A DNA stretch of 64,000 bases from the NCBI GenBank assembly GCA_014192625.1, contig BJHM01000005.1:1-64000 (forward strand), given 5' to 3'. The position numbers were made by a program, and so were the translations under genes. The notes beneath the pieces are model-generated. The model saw only the letters and a program-made list of their open reading frames with translations. It searched no databases and was not told the origin of the DNA. The stretch comes from Planctomycetota bacterium (GTDB lineage: Bacteria; Planctomycetota; UBA1135; UBA2386). Position 1 is the first letter of the stretch. Each line of letters opens with the position of its first letter. Below, piece by piece: positions 8,627-17,853 of the stretch.

Positions 8627-9877
8627 ATGCTCATCCCAATGCGCCCCCTGCAATTGATCGCTGCCTTTTCGCTGCTCACCGTGAATGCGTTTGCTCAAGA
8701 CGCGTCCCCTGACCCGGTCGAGCTGAAGCCTTTGGTTGAAGCGGTCAACGCGATGCCATGGCAAACCAAGTTTGACCGGCCTCTGCTGGTCGAGTTTACA
8801 GCTACCGATCCTCACAGCGCCTATGTCGTCACTCAACCAGGCGTGATCCATCGCGTGTCGCAGGCCGCAGATGCCAAAGAGCGCACGGTGTTTGCGGACC
8901 TCACGGATCGCGTTTACGCCAACCAGGACTGGGAGGAAGGTCTGCTTGGTTTTGCCTTCGACCCCGACTATGCGAACAACGGCATGGTCTTTGTCTACTA
9001 CTCCGAAAAGACCCCTTTGCAGAATGGCGAGATGTATCCCGGCAAGAAGGCCAAATCGACGCGGCAATCGGTGATCGCTCGCTTCGGCACCAGGTTGGAA
9101 AACGGCGTGCGCGTGCTCGATCCGACGACGGAGTTACGCAACCTGATCGTGTTTCAGCCGTTCGGCAATCACAACGGCGGCACGCTCGTGTTTGGCCCAG
9201 ACAAGATGCTCTACATCGCACTCGGCGATGGTGGTCTTGCGCGCGATCCGTTCGGCAATGGGCAAGCAAAGGAGTCGCTGCTCGGCAAGGTTTTGCGCAT
9301 CGATGTTCATGCGGCGAGCAAGGACCAGCCTTATGCGATTCCCGCGGACAACCCGTTTGCTAAAGAAGCGAACGCGCGCGGCGAGGTTTGGTGCTATGGC
9401 CTGCGCAATCCGTGGCGGATCACGTTTGACCGCGCGACGGGCGACCTTTGGTGCGGCGACGTCGGGCAAGACCGCATCGAAGAAGTGAATCGCCTTGTGA
9501 AGGGCGGCAACTACGGCTGGAGCGTGATGGAGGGCACAGAGGTCTTCAAGAAGAAGCTTGAGGTGCCCAAAGATCTGATCGCGCCGGTTGTCGAGTATCG
9601 CCACCCTGCGGATGGCCTGTCGATCACCGGCGGCTACGTCTATCGCGGTAAGGCGATCCCCGAAATCGCCGGTTGTTTTGTTTATGGGGACTTCTCGACG
9701 TTGCGCATTTGGGCCGTCAAAGAAGACCGCGCGGGTGGCAAGCATGAAGTGCGAGAGATCGGTCGCGCGCCGAGTCAGTTGTCGAGTTGGGCCGAGGAGC
9801 CAGACGGCGAACTCTTGATGACCTGCTTTGATGGCAAGGTGTATCGCCTAGCGCCAGTTGGCAAGACTGGCGGTTGA
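8627..9877 (+). CDS. PQQ-dependent sugar dehydrogenase (glucose/sorbosone dehydrogenase family)
   Basis: A 416-residue exported protein with an N-terminal signal peptide ending near NAFAQD. It has the six-bladed propeller signatures of the GSDH family: HNGGTLVFGPDKMLYIALGD, the strongly conserved YGLRNPWRITFD, DVGQDRIEEVN and GGNYGW, and a later GGYVYRG. The His in the HNGG motif and the Arg in GLRNPWR correspond to catalytic or PQQ-binding positions in soluble glucose dehydrogenase. The substrate is probably an aldose, oxidised in the periplasm; it cannot be narrowed. A downstream hairpin at 9885-9913 may end the transcript. Confidence 0.93.
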   Translation: MLIPMRPLQLIAAFSLLTVNAFAQDASPDPVELKPLVEAVNAMPWQTKFDRPLLVEFTATDPHSAYVVTQPGVIHRVSQAADAKERTVFADLTDRVYANQDWEEGLLGFAFDPDYANNGMVFVYYSEKTPLQNGEMYPGKKAKSTRQSVIARFGTRLENGVRVLDPTTELRNLIVFQPFGNHNGGTLVFGPDKMLYIALGDGGLARDPFGNGQAKESLLGKVLRIDVHAASKDQPYAIPADNPFAKEANARGEVWCYGLRNPWRITFDRATGDLWCGDVGQDRIEEVNRLVKGGNYGWSVMEGTEVFKKKLEVPKDLIAPVVEYRHPADGLSITGGYVYRGKAIPEIAGCFVYGDFSTLRIWAVKEDRAGGKHEVREIGRAPSQLSSWAEEPDGELLMTCFDGKVYRLAPVGKTGG

Positions 9878-9884
9878 GCGGCGG

Positions 9885-9913
9885 CCTCGCCTCGTTGGCA
9901 AGTGGTGGCGAGG
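9885..9913 (+). terminator. Hairpin downstream of sugar dehydrogenase, no U-tract
   Basis: A perfect 7-bp stem CCTCGCC/GGCGAGG with a 15-base loop, eight bases after the stop codon of the sugar dehydrogenase. No T-run follows, so it is either a U-less transcription terminator or an mRNA-stabilising hairpin. Confidence 0.35.
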
Positions 9914-10066
9914 GTGCGCTTGGCGCGCAGCCACGCGATTCTAGCTGGTAGCGCTGGGAGCAAAATAGCCGTGCGGCTGACCATGGCGGTGCGCGACCTG
10001 AGGGGACAGGCAGTGCGGTGTGAGCGCTCGTCATTGCTGTGAGCGCGCAAGTTTCGCCGACCCCTA

Positions 10067-10561
10067 CTACAGGACTTTTTCTTCGTAGCACTGATCGATC
10101 GACAACTCACTGCCGCGCGCGGCTTGATTGGCAAGCGCATCGCAACGCTCGTTCTCTGCGTGGCCCGCGTGGCCCTTCAGCCAATGCCAAGTCACGGTGT
10201 GCTGGCCGACTACTTCGAGCATCCGCAGCCACAGATCCTGATTGGCGATTGGCTGCCGATCTTTTTTGCGCCAGCCACGGTCGCGCCAGATCTGCGGCCA
10301 GCAGAGGCGCATGGCCTTCACCACGTAGGTGGAGTCGGAGTGCAGGGTGACGACGCAGGGTTTGGTAAGCGCGGCGAGCCCTTCGATCGCGCCGAGCAGT
10401 TCCATGCGGTTGTTGGTGGTGCGACGAAAGCCTGCGAGTAGTTCCCGGCGGTGCGTGCCAAACTGCATCAGGATTCCATAGCCGCCCGGCCCTGGATTGC
10501 CGAGACATGCGCCATCGCTCCAGATGTCGACTGACTTGCGATCGCTCGCGGATTCCGTCAT
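10067..10561 (-). CDS. rnhA: Ribonuclease HI
   Basis: Degrades the RNA strand of RNA:DNA hybrids. The 164-residue protein carries the four acidic catalytic residues in their usual contexts: Asp16 in WSDGACLGNPGPG, Glu54 in NNRMELLGAI, Asp76 in LHSDSTYV, and the last Asp in NERCDALANQAA. The basic handle region KGHAGHAENERC is also present. A final C-terminal tail of about 20 residues goes beyond the E. coli enzyme. It lies alone between the sugar dehydrogenase and a small membrane protein. Confidence 0.95.
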   Translation of the reverse strand: MTESASDRKSVDIWSDGACLGNPGPGGYGILMQFGTHRRELLAGFRRTTNNRMELLGAIEGLAALTKPCVVTLHSDSTYVVKAMRLCWPQIWRDRGWRKKDRQPIANQDLWLRMLEVVGQHTVTWHWLKGHAGHAENERCDALANQAARGSELSIDQCYEEKVL

Positions 10562-10658
10562 CTGTGCATCGAAGCATTGCTAGCCTTCCGACTCAACTTT
10601 GGCTGTGCGGTTGTTCGTTGCCTTGTGCTAGTGAAGCGGCTTTAGCAGGATCCAAGCA

Positions 10659-11060
10659 ATGTCGAAACGTCAATGCGCCGCGCTGCTTGTTGGCCTTGGT
10701 CTTTTTGTCGGCTGCTGGTGGCGCTTTTTGCCGTACGGCATTCGCGAGCGGGAGCAGCTGATCTGGCCGATGGTCCTTGGCATTATGGCAGCGGGCTTTT
10801 TGCTGCGACTGCGCGCGCGGCCTGCGCGTCTACGGCCGATGATCTTTCTGCTGTTAGCTATGTTTGTCGCCAACGCAGGGTTGATTGTCTACGACTGCGC
10901 CATCGACCCGACCGACCACAATCTGTTTCCGTTGGAGTTCGCAATCCTCGGCATCTGCTGTTTGCCAGGGTTCCTCTCCGAGTGGTTTGCCGGGCGCTTC
11001 GACTTGCAGCCACCAACTCGCAGCGCGGCACCAGCGGTATTAGTGACGGATGGTCGGTGA
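10659..11060 (+). CDS. Small multi-pass membrane protein of unknown function
   Basis: A 133-residue protein with about four hydrophobic segments: near residues 5-22, 36-52, 60-80 and 90-107. It has Arg-rich loops (RLRARPARLRP) which would be cytoplasmic under the positive-inside rule. No conserved motif is recognised. The 3' end overlaps the convergent glycosyltransferase gene by 21 bp. It is kept because its length, hydrophobicity and codon use look like a true gene, although an ORF in another frame covers the same DNA. Confidence 0.65.
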   Translation: MSKRQCAALLVGLGLFVGCWWRFLPYGIREREQLIWPMVLGIMAAGFLLRLRARPARLRPMIFLLLAMFVANAGLIVYDCAIDPTDHNLFPLEFAILGICCLPGFLSEWFAGRFDLQPPTRSAAPAVLVTDGR

Positions 11061-12278
11061 CACACCGAGTTGCGCGAACAGCGCATCGAGTCGTGCGTAG
11101 GTGTTCTGCCAGCGCCAATGAGCGCGCACAAAGCTAGCTGCCGCTTGGCCGTCGCTTCGCGCGCGCGCAGGATCGCGCCACAACTCGGTGATGTGTGCGA
11201 TCGTTGCCTGTGGCGTGCGCGCAATCCGCAGCACGCCCATCGGCACTTCGCCAAGGCCCTGTGCCGCTTGTGGCGTTGCGACCACTGGCAATCCCATGCT
11301 GAGCGCTTCGAGCACCTTGTTCTGCACGCCGCGAGCGAGCCTTAGCGGGGCGATTGCGATGGTGGCGCGGTCAAAAAATGGTGGCGTGGTGGCGACGCGG
11401 CCGGTGACTTCGATGCCGGGGCGTTGCGCCAGCGCTTGCACGGCTGGCAGCGGCTTGCTGCCGACGATCAGCAACTTGGCATCGGGGAACTGTTCGCGCA
11501 GAGCGAGCCAGCAGTTGTCGGCAAACCAACAAACGCCATCCACGTTGGGCTCGTAGTCCATCACGCCGGTGAACACCAGCGTGTGCGGCTCGCGACGCGC
11601 ATCGCCAGCACTGCAGAAGTGCTCCACGTCGACTCCGTTTGGCAGCACGTCCGGCACCACGCCGGGGATCTGTTTTATAAACAGCCCCTGCTCGACATCA
11701 CTGACCACCAGCGAGCGGTCGAAGTCGCGTGCGACTTCGGCTTCAAACGCAAGCAGAGTGCGCGCCTCACGACCATAGAGCCACTTGCCGATCGGCCCGC
11801 TGCGTGCGGCGAACTGGCGCCACTTGTCGCTATCGAGTTCGGCAAAGTGCATGACCTTCTTGGCACCGCGCCGGTCGAGCACGTACTGCGCCATCGACGA
11901 GCTGTAGACGAAGATCAGATCGGGCGGATCGTTCTGGAGCCAGTGATCGACCGTTGCTTGCAACGCCCGATGGCGGAAGAACGGCAGCGTGAGTGCTTGT
12001 CCAGTGAGGAGGCCGCGGAGACTAAGGAGCTTCTGCCACGGCGTGCGCCGCAGCATCGGCGCTTCGACTGCCTGGCAGCGTTCGCGCAGGAAGTGAAGGG
12101 CCTCCGCATCGCGCGCTTCCTCGGCAAAGCAGCCGACTCGCACTTCGGCACCCAGCAACAGGCAGTGTTGCAGAATGTGCCATGTGGTGATGCGGTCGCC
12201 GCGGTCGGGTGGGTAGGGAACGCGCTGGCAGAGGAAAACGACCTTCACAGGGGGGCTCGTGTAGTTGGTGATTGCCAC
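11040..12278 (-). CDS. Glycosyltransferase, exosortase/PEP-CTERM-associated type (TIGR03087-like)
   Basis: A 412-residue GT-B enzyme whose N terminus VPYPPDRGDRI resembles the TIGR03087 sugar transferases that accompany XrtA/PEP-CTERM polysaccharide loci. The donor-binding half shows VFTGVMDYEPN, LIVGSKP, GVQNKVLEALSMGLPVV and a C-terminal helix. The start codon is GTG at 12278. It probably adds a sugar to a lipid-linked exopolysaccharide precursor at the inner membrane; the flippase and GT2 genes 1 kb away are consistent with this. No exosortase or PEP-CTERM protein is visible in the window. Confidence 0.85.
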   Translation of the reverse strand: MAITNYTSPPVKVVFLCQRVPYPPDRGDRITTWHILQHCLLLGAEVRVGCFAEEARDAEALHFLRERCQAVEAPMLRRTPWQKLLSLRGLLTGQALTLPFFRHRALQATVDHWLQNDPPDLIFVYSSSMAQYVLDRRGAKKVMHFAELDSDKWRQFAARSGPIGKWLYGREARTLLAFEAEVARDFDRSLVVSDVEQGLFIKQIPGVVPDVLPNGVDVEHFCSAGDARREPHTLVFTGVMDYEPNVDGVCWFADNCWLALREQFPDAKLLIVGSKPLPAVQALAQRPGIEVTGRVATTPPFFDRATIAIAPLRLARGVQNKVLEALSMGLPVVATPQAAQGLGEVPMGVLRIARTPQATIAHITELWRDPARARSDGQAAASFVRAHWRWQNTYARLDALFAQLGVSPTIRH

Positions 12279-12344
12279 TAGGGGGTGTCCATCTCAAGCC
12301 GCTCGCAGCATCGACTCGATACTGCATGGCGGAGATCTCATGCC

Positions 12345-13214
12345 ATGACCAAAATCGGCGATACCACCAACATCCTGAACTTGGTCAGCAGTGCGATCAC
12401 TCTGCCCACCATGCCCGAGGTCCTCACGAAGCTCAACGAGGTCATCGCGGATCCTGACTCTTCCGCCGACTCGGTGGCGGCGGTGATCGCCAAGGACCCG
12501 TCGGTGTCGGCCAATCTGCTGCGCATCGCCAACTCGGCTTACTACGGCTTACCGATTCGCGTTTCATCGGTCAGCGTCGCGGTGTCCGTGCTCGGCTTCA
12601 AGATGACCAAGAAGATCGCCCTCAAGGCTACGGTCTTCAGCGAGTTTGGCAAAAAGCGCGACCAGATCCAGCTATTCGATCCGGCCGGTTTTTGGCGCCA
12701 TGCGATCTTCACTGGCACTGCGGCGCGGGCGCTAGCGCAGCAATCCGCTGCGTTCGCGGACAGTCATGCCGAGGACCTTTACATTGCGGGGCTCCTGCAT
12801 GACATCGGCAAGATCCTATTGCTGGAAAAAGCGTGCCCGCGCTACCTCGCAATGCTGCGTCGTGCGGCCCAGCAAAAGCGCTGCGAGACCGAGGTGGAAA
12901 TGGAAGATTTTGGCTTCACCCATGCAGACGTTGGCAGCGTATTGGCGATCAAGTGGTCATTACCCGAAGAACTAGCGATTGCGATTCGCTACCATCACGC
13001 CCCCTCTAGTGACCCTTTCCATCGCTCGCTTTCTTCCCTTGTGCATTTGTCAGACCAGCTCGCATGGCGAGTGGGTTTTCCATCAACCCTCGGCACCACA
13101 GCGCCCGCGATCGACCCCGAGGTCTATCGCCAGGTTGGGCTCAATCCGCAGCAGGTCGAGAGCTTGCTGCCGCAAGTGCAAGAGGACTTTGCAGCTTCCG
13201 AAATGCCCTTTTGA
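12345..13214 (+). CDS. HDOD-domain signalling protein
   Basis: A 289-residue protein almost wholly occupied by an HDOD domain. Recognisable parts are LPTMPEVLTKLNE at the N terminus, DPSVSANLLRIANSAYYG, and a degenerate HD half with GLLHDIGKILL, HADVGSVLAIKW and IRYHH. HDOD proteins usually lack metal-dependent activity and act as regulators in motility, biofilm and surface-polysaccharide control, often with cyclic-di-GMP. The start at 12345 (MTKIGD) was preferred over an upstream ATG because it begins just before the conserved region. The flippase gene begins 48 bp downstream. Confidence 0.9.
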   Translation: MTKIGDTTNILNLVSSAITLPTMPEVLTKLNEVIADPDSSADSVAAVIAKDPSVSANLLRIANSAYYGLPIRVSSVSVAVSVLGFKMTKKIALKATVFSEFGKKRDQIQLFDPAGFWRHAIFTGTAARALAQQSAAFADSHAEDLYIAGLLHDIGKILLLEKACPRYLAMLRRAAQQKRCETEVEMEDFGFTHADVGSVLAIKWSLPEELAIAIRYHHAPSSDPFHRSLSSLVHLSDQLAWRVGFPSTLGTTAPAIDPEVYRQVGLNPQQVESLLPQVQEDFAASEMPF

Positions 13215-13262
13215 CAGAGGCCAAAGCGGCTGCCGCACAAGATCGAAGGCGCCACCCAAGCG

Positions 13263-14669
13263 ATGAACTTCCGGCGCTGGGTCGTATTCACCTTTTTGGT
13301 CCACATGCTCGTCGTGGCTGTGGATAAAGGCGGTGGGCTAGTCCTCTACCTGTTGACTGCGAACCAGGCGGATCAGCACGGCAAGTCGGGCATCATCGCG
13401 TCGCTGCCTTACATCTTGATGGCGGTTGCCAACCTCGGGCTCGCGACTTCGCTCGTTTACTTTCTGCGCAAGGGGCGTTACTCGCCGCAGCAGGTATTTG
13501 AGACGACGATGACGGTCGCCGTCGTTTGGGGCTGCATCGTCGCGCTGCTGGCACTCTGGGTGGCGATCTTCGTTATGGAATTCAGCGTGTGGTTGGTCGT
13601 GCCAATCTGCGCCGTCGTTCCGGTGCTGCTCGTGGCGAGTTACGGCAACTCGTTGCAGCTTGCTGCCGAACAAGTGCGCGGCTACAGCACGGTGCACTTG
13701 TTCACGTCAGTGACATTTTTGCCCGCGTTCTTCTTGGTGTTCTATCTGCTTGGTGGCAGTGTCGCTGCGGGCGACGTTCCGATGGCGGTGGCGTGGGGAC
13801 GGCTGGTCTCCACGGCCTTAGTTGCAGTGCTGGTGCTCTGGTTGGTGCGCAAGTTGGTCAAGTTGCGATTTGGTCTCAACCGCGATTTTCTGCGCGAGGG
13901 AATCAGCTTTGGCTGGAAGGCGAACCTTACGTCGACGCTGACCTATCTAAACCACCGCATCGACCTCGTGGTTTTGGGTGCCCTGTTTATTGCGCCGGAT
14001 TTGCCGAGCTATGATACGACGATTACGGTTTACGCGCAGGTCGGCTTCTACAGCATGGCGGTGACCTGGGCCGAGCTGGTCTGGCATTTCCCCGAGGCCA
14101 TGCGCGATTTGTTCTTCAGCAAGGTTGCAGGCAGTTCGCACGCGCAGTCGCGTGAACTTACGCCGGTGCTTTCTCGCATTGGGTTGGCGATCTCCGTGGT
14201 TGCCGGAATCGCGCTGCTGTTCCTCGTCGATCCGGTGATGTCGACGATCACGTGGCTGGCGGGCAAGCAGGGTGATCCGTGGCATACAATCTGGAGTGAG
14301 CCGGTCAGTCGCGCGCTGGCGCTGCTGACTCCAGGCACGATCGCTTTCACGGTCAGCAAGATCCTCCAGGCCGATCTCGCTGCGCGCAACAAGCTCGACG
14401 TCTGCGTCCGCGCCCAGGGGCTCGTGCTCGTGCTGATGCTTGCGCTCGACTTGTTATGGATTCCTGAACACGGCGCTTCGGGTGCTGCGCTGGCCTCATC
14501 GGTTGCCTACATTGCATCCACGGCTTACACGGTGTGGGTCTATGCGCGGAATACGGAATTGCCCGTCTTGTCGTGCCTCCTCATGCAGAAGTCCGACTTC
14601 AAGTATTTCCGTGAGATCGCTGGTGCAATTAGACGCCGACTGAAGCGCAGCGAACCCAAAAGCATCTGA
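13263..14669 (+). CDS. Polysaccharide flippase of the MOP superfamily (Wzx-like)
   Basis: A 468-residue integral membrane protein with 12 to 14 hydrophobic helices and the layout of lipid-linked oligosaccharide flippases. The N terminus MNFRRWVVFTFLVHMLVVAVD is followed by a conserved interhelical segment (SLVYFLRKGRYS). A paired helix arrangement repeats after about residue 230, where SFGWKANLTSTLTYLNHRID is typical of PST flippases. It would move an undecaprenyl-linked repeat unit across the inner membrane. It sits between the HDOD protein and a GT2 gene, all on the plus strand. Confidence 0.85.
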   Translation: MNFRRWVVFTFLVHMLVVAVDKGGGLVLYLLTANQADQHGKSGIIASLPYILMAVANLGLATSLVYFLRKGRYSPQQVFETTMTVAVVWGCIVALLALWVAIFVMEFSVWLVVPICAVVPVLLVASYGNSLQLAAEQVRGYSTVHLFTSVTFLPAFFLVFYLLGGSVAAGDVPMAVAWGRLVSTALVAVLVLWLVRKLVKLRFGLNRDFLREGISFGWKANLTSTLTYLNHRIDLVVLGALFIAPDLPSYDTTITVYAQVGFYSMAVTWAELVWHFPEAMRDLFFSKVAGSSHAQSRELTPVLSRIGLAISVVAGIALLFLVDPVMSTITWLAGKQGDPWHTIWSEPVSRALALLTPGTIAFTVSKILQADLAARNKLDVCVRAQGLVLVLMLALDLLWIPEHGASGAALASSVAYIASTAYTVWVYARNTELPVLSCLLMQKSDFKYFREIAGAIRRRLKRSEPKSI

Positions 14670-14694
14670 TCTTGCCGCGTCCCAGGGGAGTTTT

Positions 14695-15570
14695 GTGGCG
14701 ATGACTCTGGATGTTGCTGTCGTAATCCCTGCGTTCAACGCGGCGGCGTTTCTGCCAGCCGCGTTGAATTCCTTGCGCGCACAGACGGTGCCGCCGAAGG
14801 AAGTCGTGGTGGTCGACGATGGCTCTACCGATGAAACGGCTTCGATCGCGCGCGCAAATGGCGCCACCTTGGTGCAACAACAGCAGCGGGGTCCCGGTGC
14901 TGCGCGCAATCGTGGTATTCAGGTGACCAAGGCGCCGCTGATTGCCTTCCTCGATGCAGATGATTGGTTTGCCCCAAATAAGCTCGAACGGCAATGCGAG
15001 CGGCTCGGCCAACTCGGAGTTGCAGCATGCTGCACCGGGGCCTTGGTGGTGGAGCAGGATCGCGTCACGCGCAGCAAAAATGCAGGTCATGTCGTGCCCG
15101 AGATCCTGACCTTTGAGCGATTGCTAAAGGGCAACCCCGTGATCTGCAGCTCGATGCTGTTGCGGCGCGACGCGCTTTTGCGCAGTGGTGTGTTTGATGA
15201 GGACCCGCTGCTCATTGCCACCGAGGACTACGACTTGTGGTTGCGCATCGTGCGCAACGAGCCAATCGCCTACCTCGCTGAGCCGTTGACGTTTTATCGC
15301 GTTCACCAAAACAGCTTGTCCGCCAACACGCGCTTCTTGCGCGGCATTGATCGGATCATGGACAAGGTGAGTGCTCTGCCTGGTGCGGACCCGCGCGAAA
15401 AGCGGCAGATTGCCCTTCGCCGCGCCGATGCCCGGCTCGACCTTGCCTGGGATCTCGTGCAAGCCACCGGCCGCGCTCGCGAGGCCCGCGGACTAATCAG
15501 GGAGTCGCTCGGGCACGCGGTCACATGGAAGGGTTGTCGAATGTGGCTGCGCAGTTTGATCGGCGGCTGA
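14695..15570 (+). CDS. Glycosyltransferase family 2
   Basis: A 291-residue GT-A enzyme. VVIPAFNAAAF near the start, VDDGSTDET with the nucleotide-binding Asp, GPGAARNRGI, and FLDADDWF (the DXD-like metal site) are diagnostic. ATEDYDLWLRI is the acceptor-site ED motif common in GT2 enzymes. Either GTG at 14695 or ATG at 14701 may start translation: AGGGGAG stands 4 bases before the GTG and 10 before the ATG, so both are tenable. It follows the flippase by 25 bp, indicating a shared polysaccharide role. Confidence 0.9.
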   Translation: MAMTLDVAVVIPAFNAAAFLPAALNSLRAQTVPPKEVVVVDDGSTDETASIARANGATLVQQQQRGPGAARNRGIQVTKAPLIAFLDADDWFAPNKLERQCERLGQLGVAACCTGALVVEQDRVTRSKNAGHVVPEILTFERLLKGNPVICSSMLLRRDALLRSGVFDEDPLLIATEDYDLWLRIVRNEPIAYLAEPLTFYRVHQNSLSANTRFLRGIDRIMDKVSALPGADPREKRQIALRRADARLDLAWDLVQATGRAREARGLIRESLGHAVTWKGCRMWLRSLIGG

Positions 15571-15679
15571 TCCGTCGCAGTTGCGGTGCTGCGTAGCGAG
15601 GGTGCGGCGAGCTGTTTTTTGCGATCAAGTGGCGGCACTCGGCAGGGGGCTTCAGGCATGCCATACTGCCGCGCTACTC

Positions 15680-17566
15680 GTGAAGCTCAGTTCAGGCCTT
15701 ATTTTTCTGCTGTTGGCCGGTTCGATCGGTGCGCAATCGCCGACCGCCGACAATGCTGGGTTTGGTGCGATCTACTGCGACGTGGCGCTCGATGTGCAGA
15801 CGGGGAATGTGCTGCATTTCGGGGTCGCTGTGTCGTCGGTCGACGGGCATGTTTTCGTGTCCGCAGCGGGCACGTTCGGCGCAGCCCCGCACCTGCTCTA
15901 CGAGTTTGATGCGACAGGCTCACTGCTGCGCTCGCATTTGCAGCCTGCCGCACAGAGCACCACCGCCTTGGGGATGCGCGACCTGGAGTTTGATGGCCAG
16001 AGCATTCTCGGCGGGTCTGAGGTTGGGGTCTCGGTGTGTGACACGAGTGGCTCGCTGGTAAACGTCGTGCTTGCAGCCAACGGCCCGCAGCCGATCGTGC
16101 AGCCGATTGGCGGCGCCGCCTTGCAGCAACTCGGCGTGCTCCGCGCGATCGCACTCGATCCAGCTGGGAACGGCGGCAATGGCTCGCTGTTCGTTGCCAA
16201 CTTCGGTTCGCCGATTTTGGAATGCGCGCTCAATGGTTCGATTCTGCGCACGATCCCGAATGGGGGTTGGCAGGCCTATGGACTCGCACTCGATCCAGCG
16301 ACGCGCAACCTGTGGGTCAACGGCAACAACCAGGGCGACCTTGCGGAGATTGATCGTCAGACCGGCTTCTTCACGGGCCACACGATTGCCTCCGTTGTGC
16401 CCGGTGCCGCGCCCGGTGGCCTTGCGGTGGCGAGCAGCCGCGCCGGTCATCACGAGCAATGGGCGAGCGATTTTTTGCTCGCGTCGATCGAGCAGGCTGA
16501 GTCTGGCTCAGATCACGTGGCGATCCAGCGTGTTCGGCTTTATCCGGGCCTGCAGGGCTTTGACGAACCGGTGCTCGCACTCGGCGTAAATGGCGGTGGA
16601 CTTACACGCGGCAACGTGGGCTATAGCGCTGGCGATGTACTCGAACTACGCGTGAGTTCTGCGGCTGGCCTTGGCCAGGGCATGCCGTGCTGGACGATCG
16701 TCAACTTTTATTCGGATGCAGCGACCGACGCCTACACCAACCTGTCCAACGTCTTGCCGGGCTTCGGCATGCTGCAAGAGTTTCGCTTCTTAAGCGCCGT
16801 CAGTCTGCCGTCGTCGACGACCTACGGTCTGTTTGCGCATTCGATCGGGAGTGTCGTTTCGATTCCATTGCCGCCGGTGCTCGCCGTGCAAGGCGGCGAC
16901 CTGCTTCGATTCCAGAGCATCTACTTTGAGCCGCGCAGTTCGAACGTGTTTGCGGCGACCAATGAAGGCAACTTCATCGGTCAGGAAGTGGAGCGCGGCA
17001 TTGTGGTGTCAGCCAATGGGCGAAACAGTTTTCAGTCCAACCCGGCCTCGCCGTTCTGGGAAGTGCAAAGCGACAGCTCGCATCGGCACGGCGCGATCTT
17101 GTGGGTCGAGTTGTCCTATCTCGGAGCTACCGGCGCCGCCGCGTCGCAGCGCTTCGACTTGGATCAGGGCGGCATGAACGACCGCTTTGATGGCGGCAAC
17201 TCGACCGTTTTTGGTGCGCACGGCACCTATCGCAATGGCTGCGATGTGCTTTGCGGCCTCGACTACGCTGCGCCCGGTGCCTATGTCGATCCCATCCTGC
17301 ATACCGTGGCCGCTCAGAGTGGTGGCTTTGCCGCGACGCTCATTCCGAATGCGACTGCCGACGCACAAACCCTGCGGTTTGCGTTCCAGTCATTCTCGCC
17401 GAACAAGGCCTTCCGGTTTGATTGCGACACGGATGGCGGGATGCCCTCGGGCGATGGCCAGGTGGGCATGATTGTCAGGGTGGGCACCGCCAACTCCGGC
17501 GTGCTGACCGGGGTATTGCAGCAGGACCCAGTGATTTCCGAGCGCGCGGTCATTTATTTTCACTGA
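15680..17566 (+). CDS. Large secreted protein with propeller-like N-terminal half, function unknown
   Basis: A 628-residue protein read from a GTG at 15680 that opens a clean signal peptide (VKLSSGLIFLLLAGSIGAQS); an upstream ATG at 15581 would put 33 unrelated residues in front of it. The first half contains NHL or Vgb-like strands (LFVANFGSPILECAL, AYGLALDPATRNLWVNGNN, GGLAVASS), suggesting a beta-propeller. The second half is rich in small and aromatic residues with FDLDQGGMNDRFDGG and NGCDVLCG, and its family is not recognised. It lies between the GT2 gene and the 9-bp minisatellite. Confidence 0.8.
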   Translation: MKLSSGLIFLLLAGSIGAQSPTADNAGFGAIYCDVALDVQTGNVLHFGVAVSSVDGHVFVSAAGTFGAAPHLLYEFDATGSLLRSHLQPAAQSTTALGMRDLEFDGQSILGGSEVGVSVCDTSGSLVNVVLAANGPQPIVQPIGGAALQQLGVLRAIALDPAGNGGNGSLFVANFGSPILECALNGSILRTIPNGGWQAYGLALDPATRNLWVNGNNQGDLAEIDRQTGFFTGHTIASVVPGAAPGGLAVASSRAGHHEQWASDFLLASIEQAESGSDHVAIQRVRLYPGLQGFDEPVLALGVNGGGLTRGNVGYSAGDVLELRVSSAAGLGQGMPCWTIVNFYSDAATDAYTNLSNVLPGFGMLQEFRFLSAVSLPSSTTYGLFAHSIGSVVSIPLPPVLAVQGGDLLRFQSIYFEPRSSNVFAATNEGNFIGQEVERGIVVSANGRNSFQSNPASPFWEVQSDSSHRHGAILWVELSYLGATGAAASQRFDLDQGGMNDRFDGGNSTVFGAHGTYRNGCDVLCGLDYAAPGAYVDPILHTVAAQSGGFAATLIPNATADAQTLRFAFQSFSPNKAFRFDCDTDGGMPSGDGQVGMIVRVGTANSGVLTGVLQQDPVISERAVIYFH

Positions 17567-17614
17567 CGGCGCGCGCGCCCCCCGCATTGGTCTCGGGCAA
17601 GGGTGTTTTTTGAG

Positions 17615-17715
17615 CCACTCGCGACCACTCCCGCCACTCCCGCCACTCCCGCCACTCCCGCCACTCCCGCCACTCCCGCCACTCCCGCCACTCCCGCCAC
17701 TCGCGACCACTCCCG
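17615..17715. repeat. 9-bp minisatellite ccactcccg
   Basis: Eight perfect consecutive copies (17625-17696), flanked on both sides by the variant ccactcgcga (17615 and 17697) and closed by one more copy at 17707-17715. The flanking variants make the array nearly symmetric, as expected if it expanded from within an original pair. It occupies the gap upstream of the leucine dehydrogenase gene. Confidence 0.95.
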
Positions 17716-17853
17716 CCCTTGCCTTGGTGCGCAAACCGCCGGTGGAAAGGCCTCCCGAAGGGGCCAAAGGTGCATTGGGTCGTAGAGCGGCATGGCGCGA
17801 CGGGCAGTGGCTCCCTATCTTACTCGGCCCGTTTTTCGCCCACGAGTCCATAC

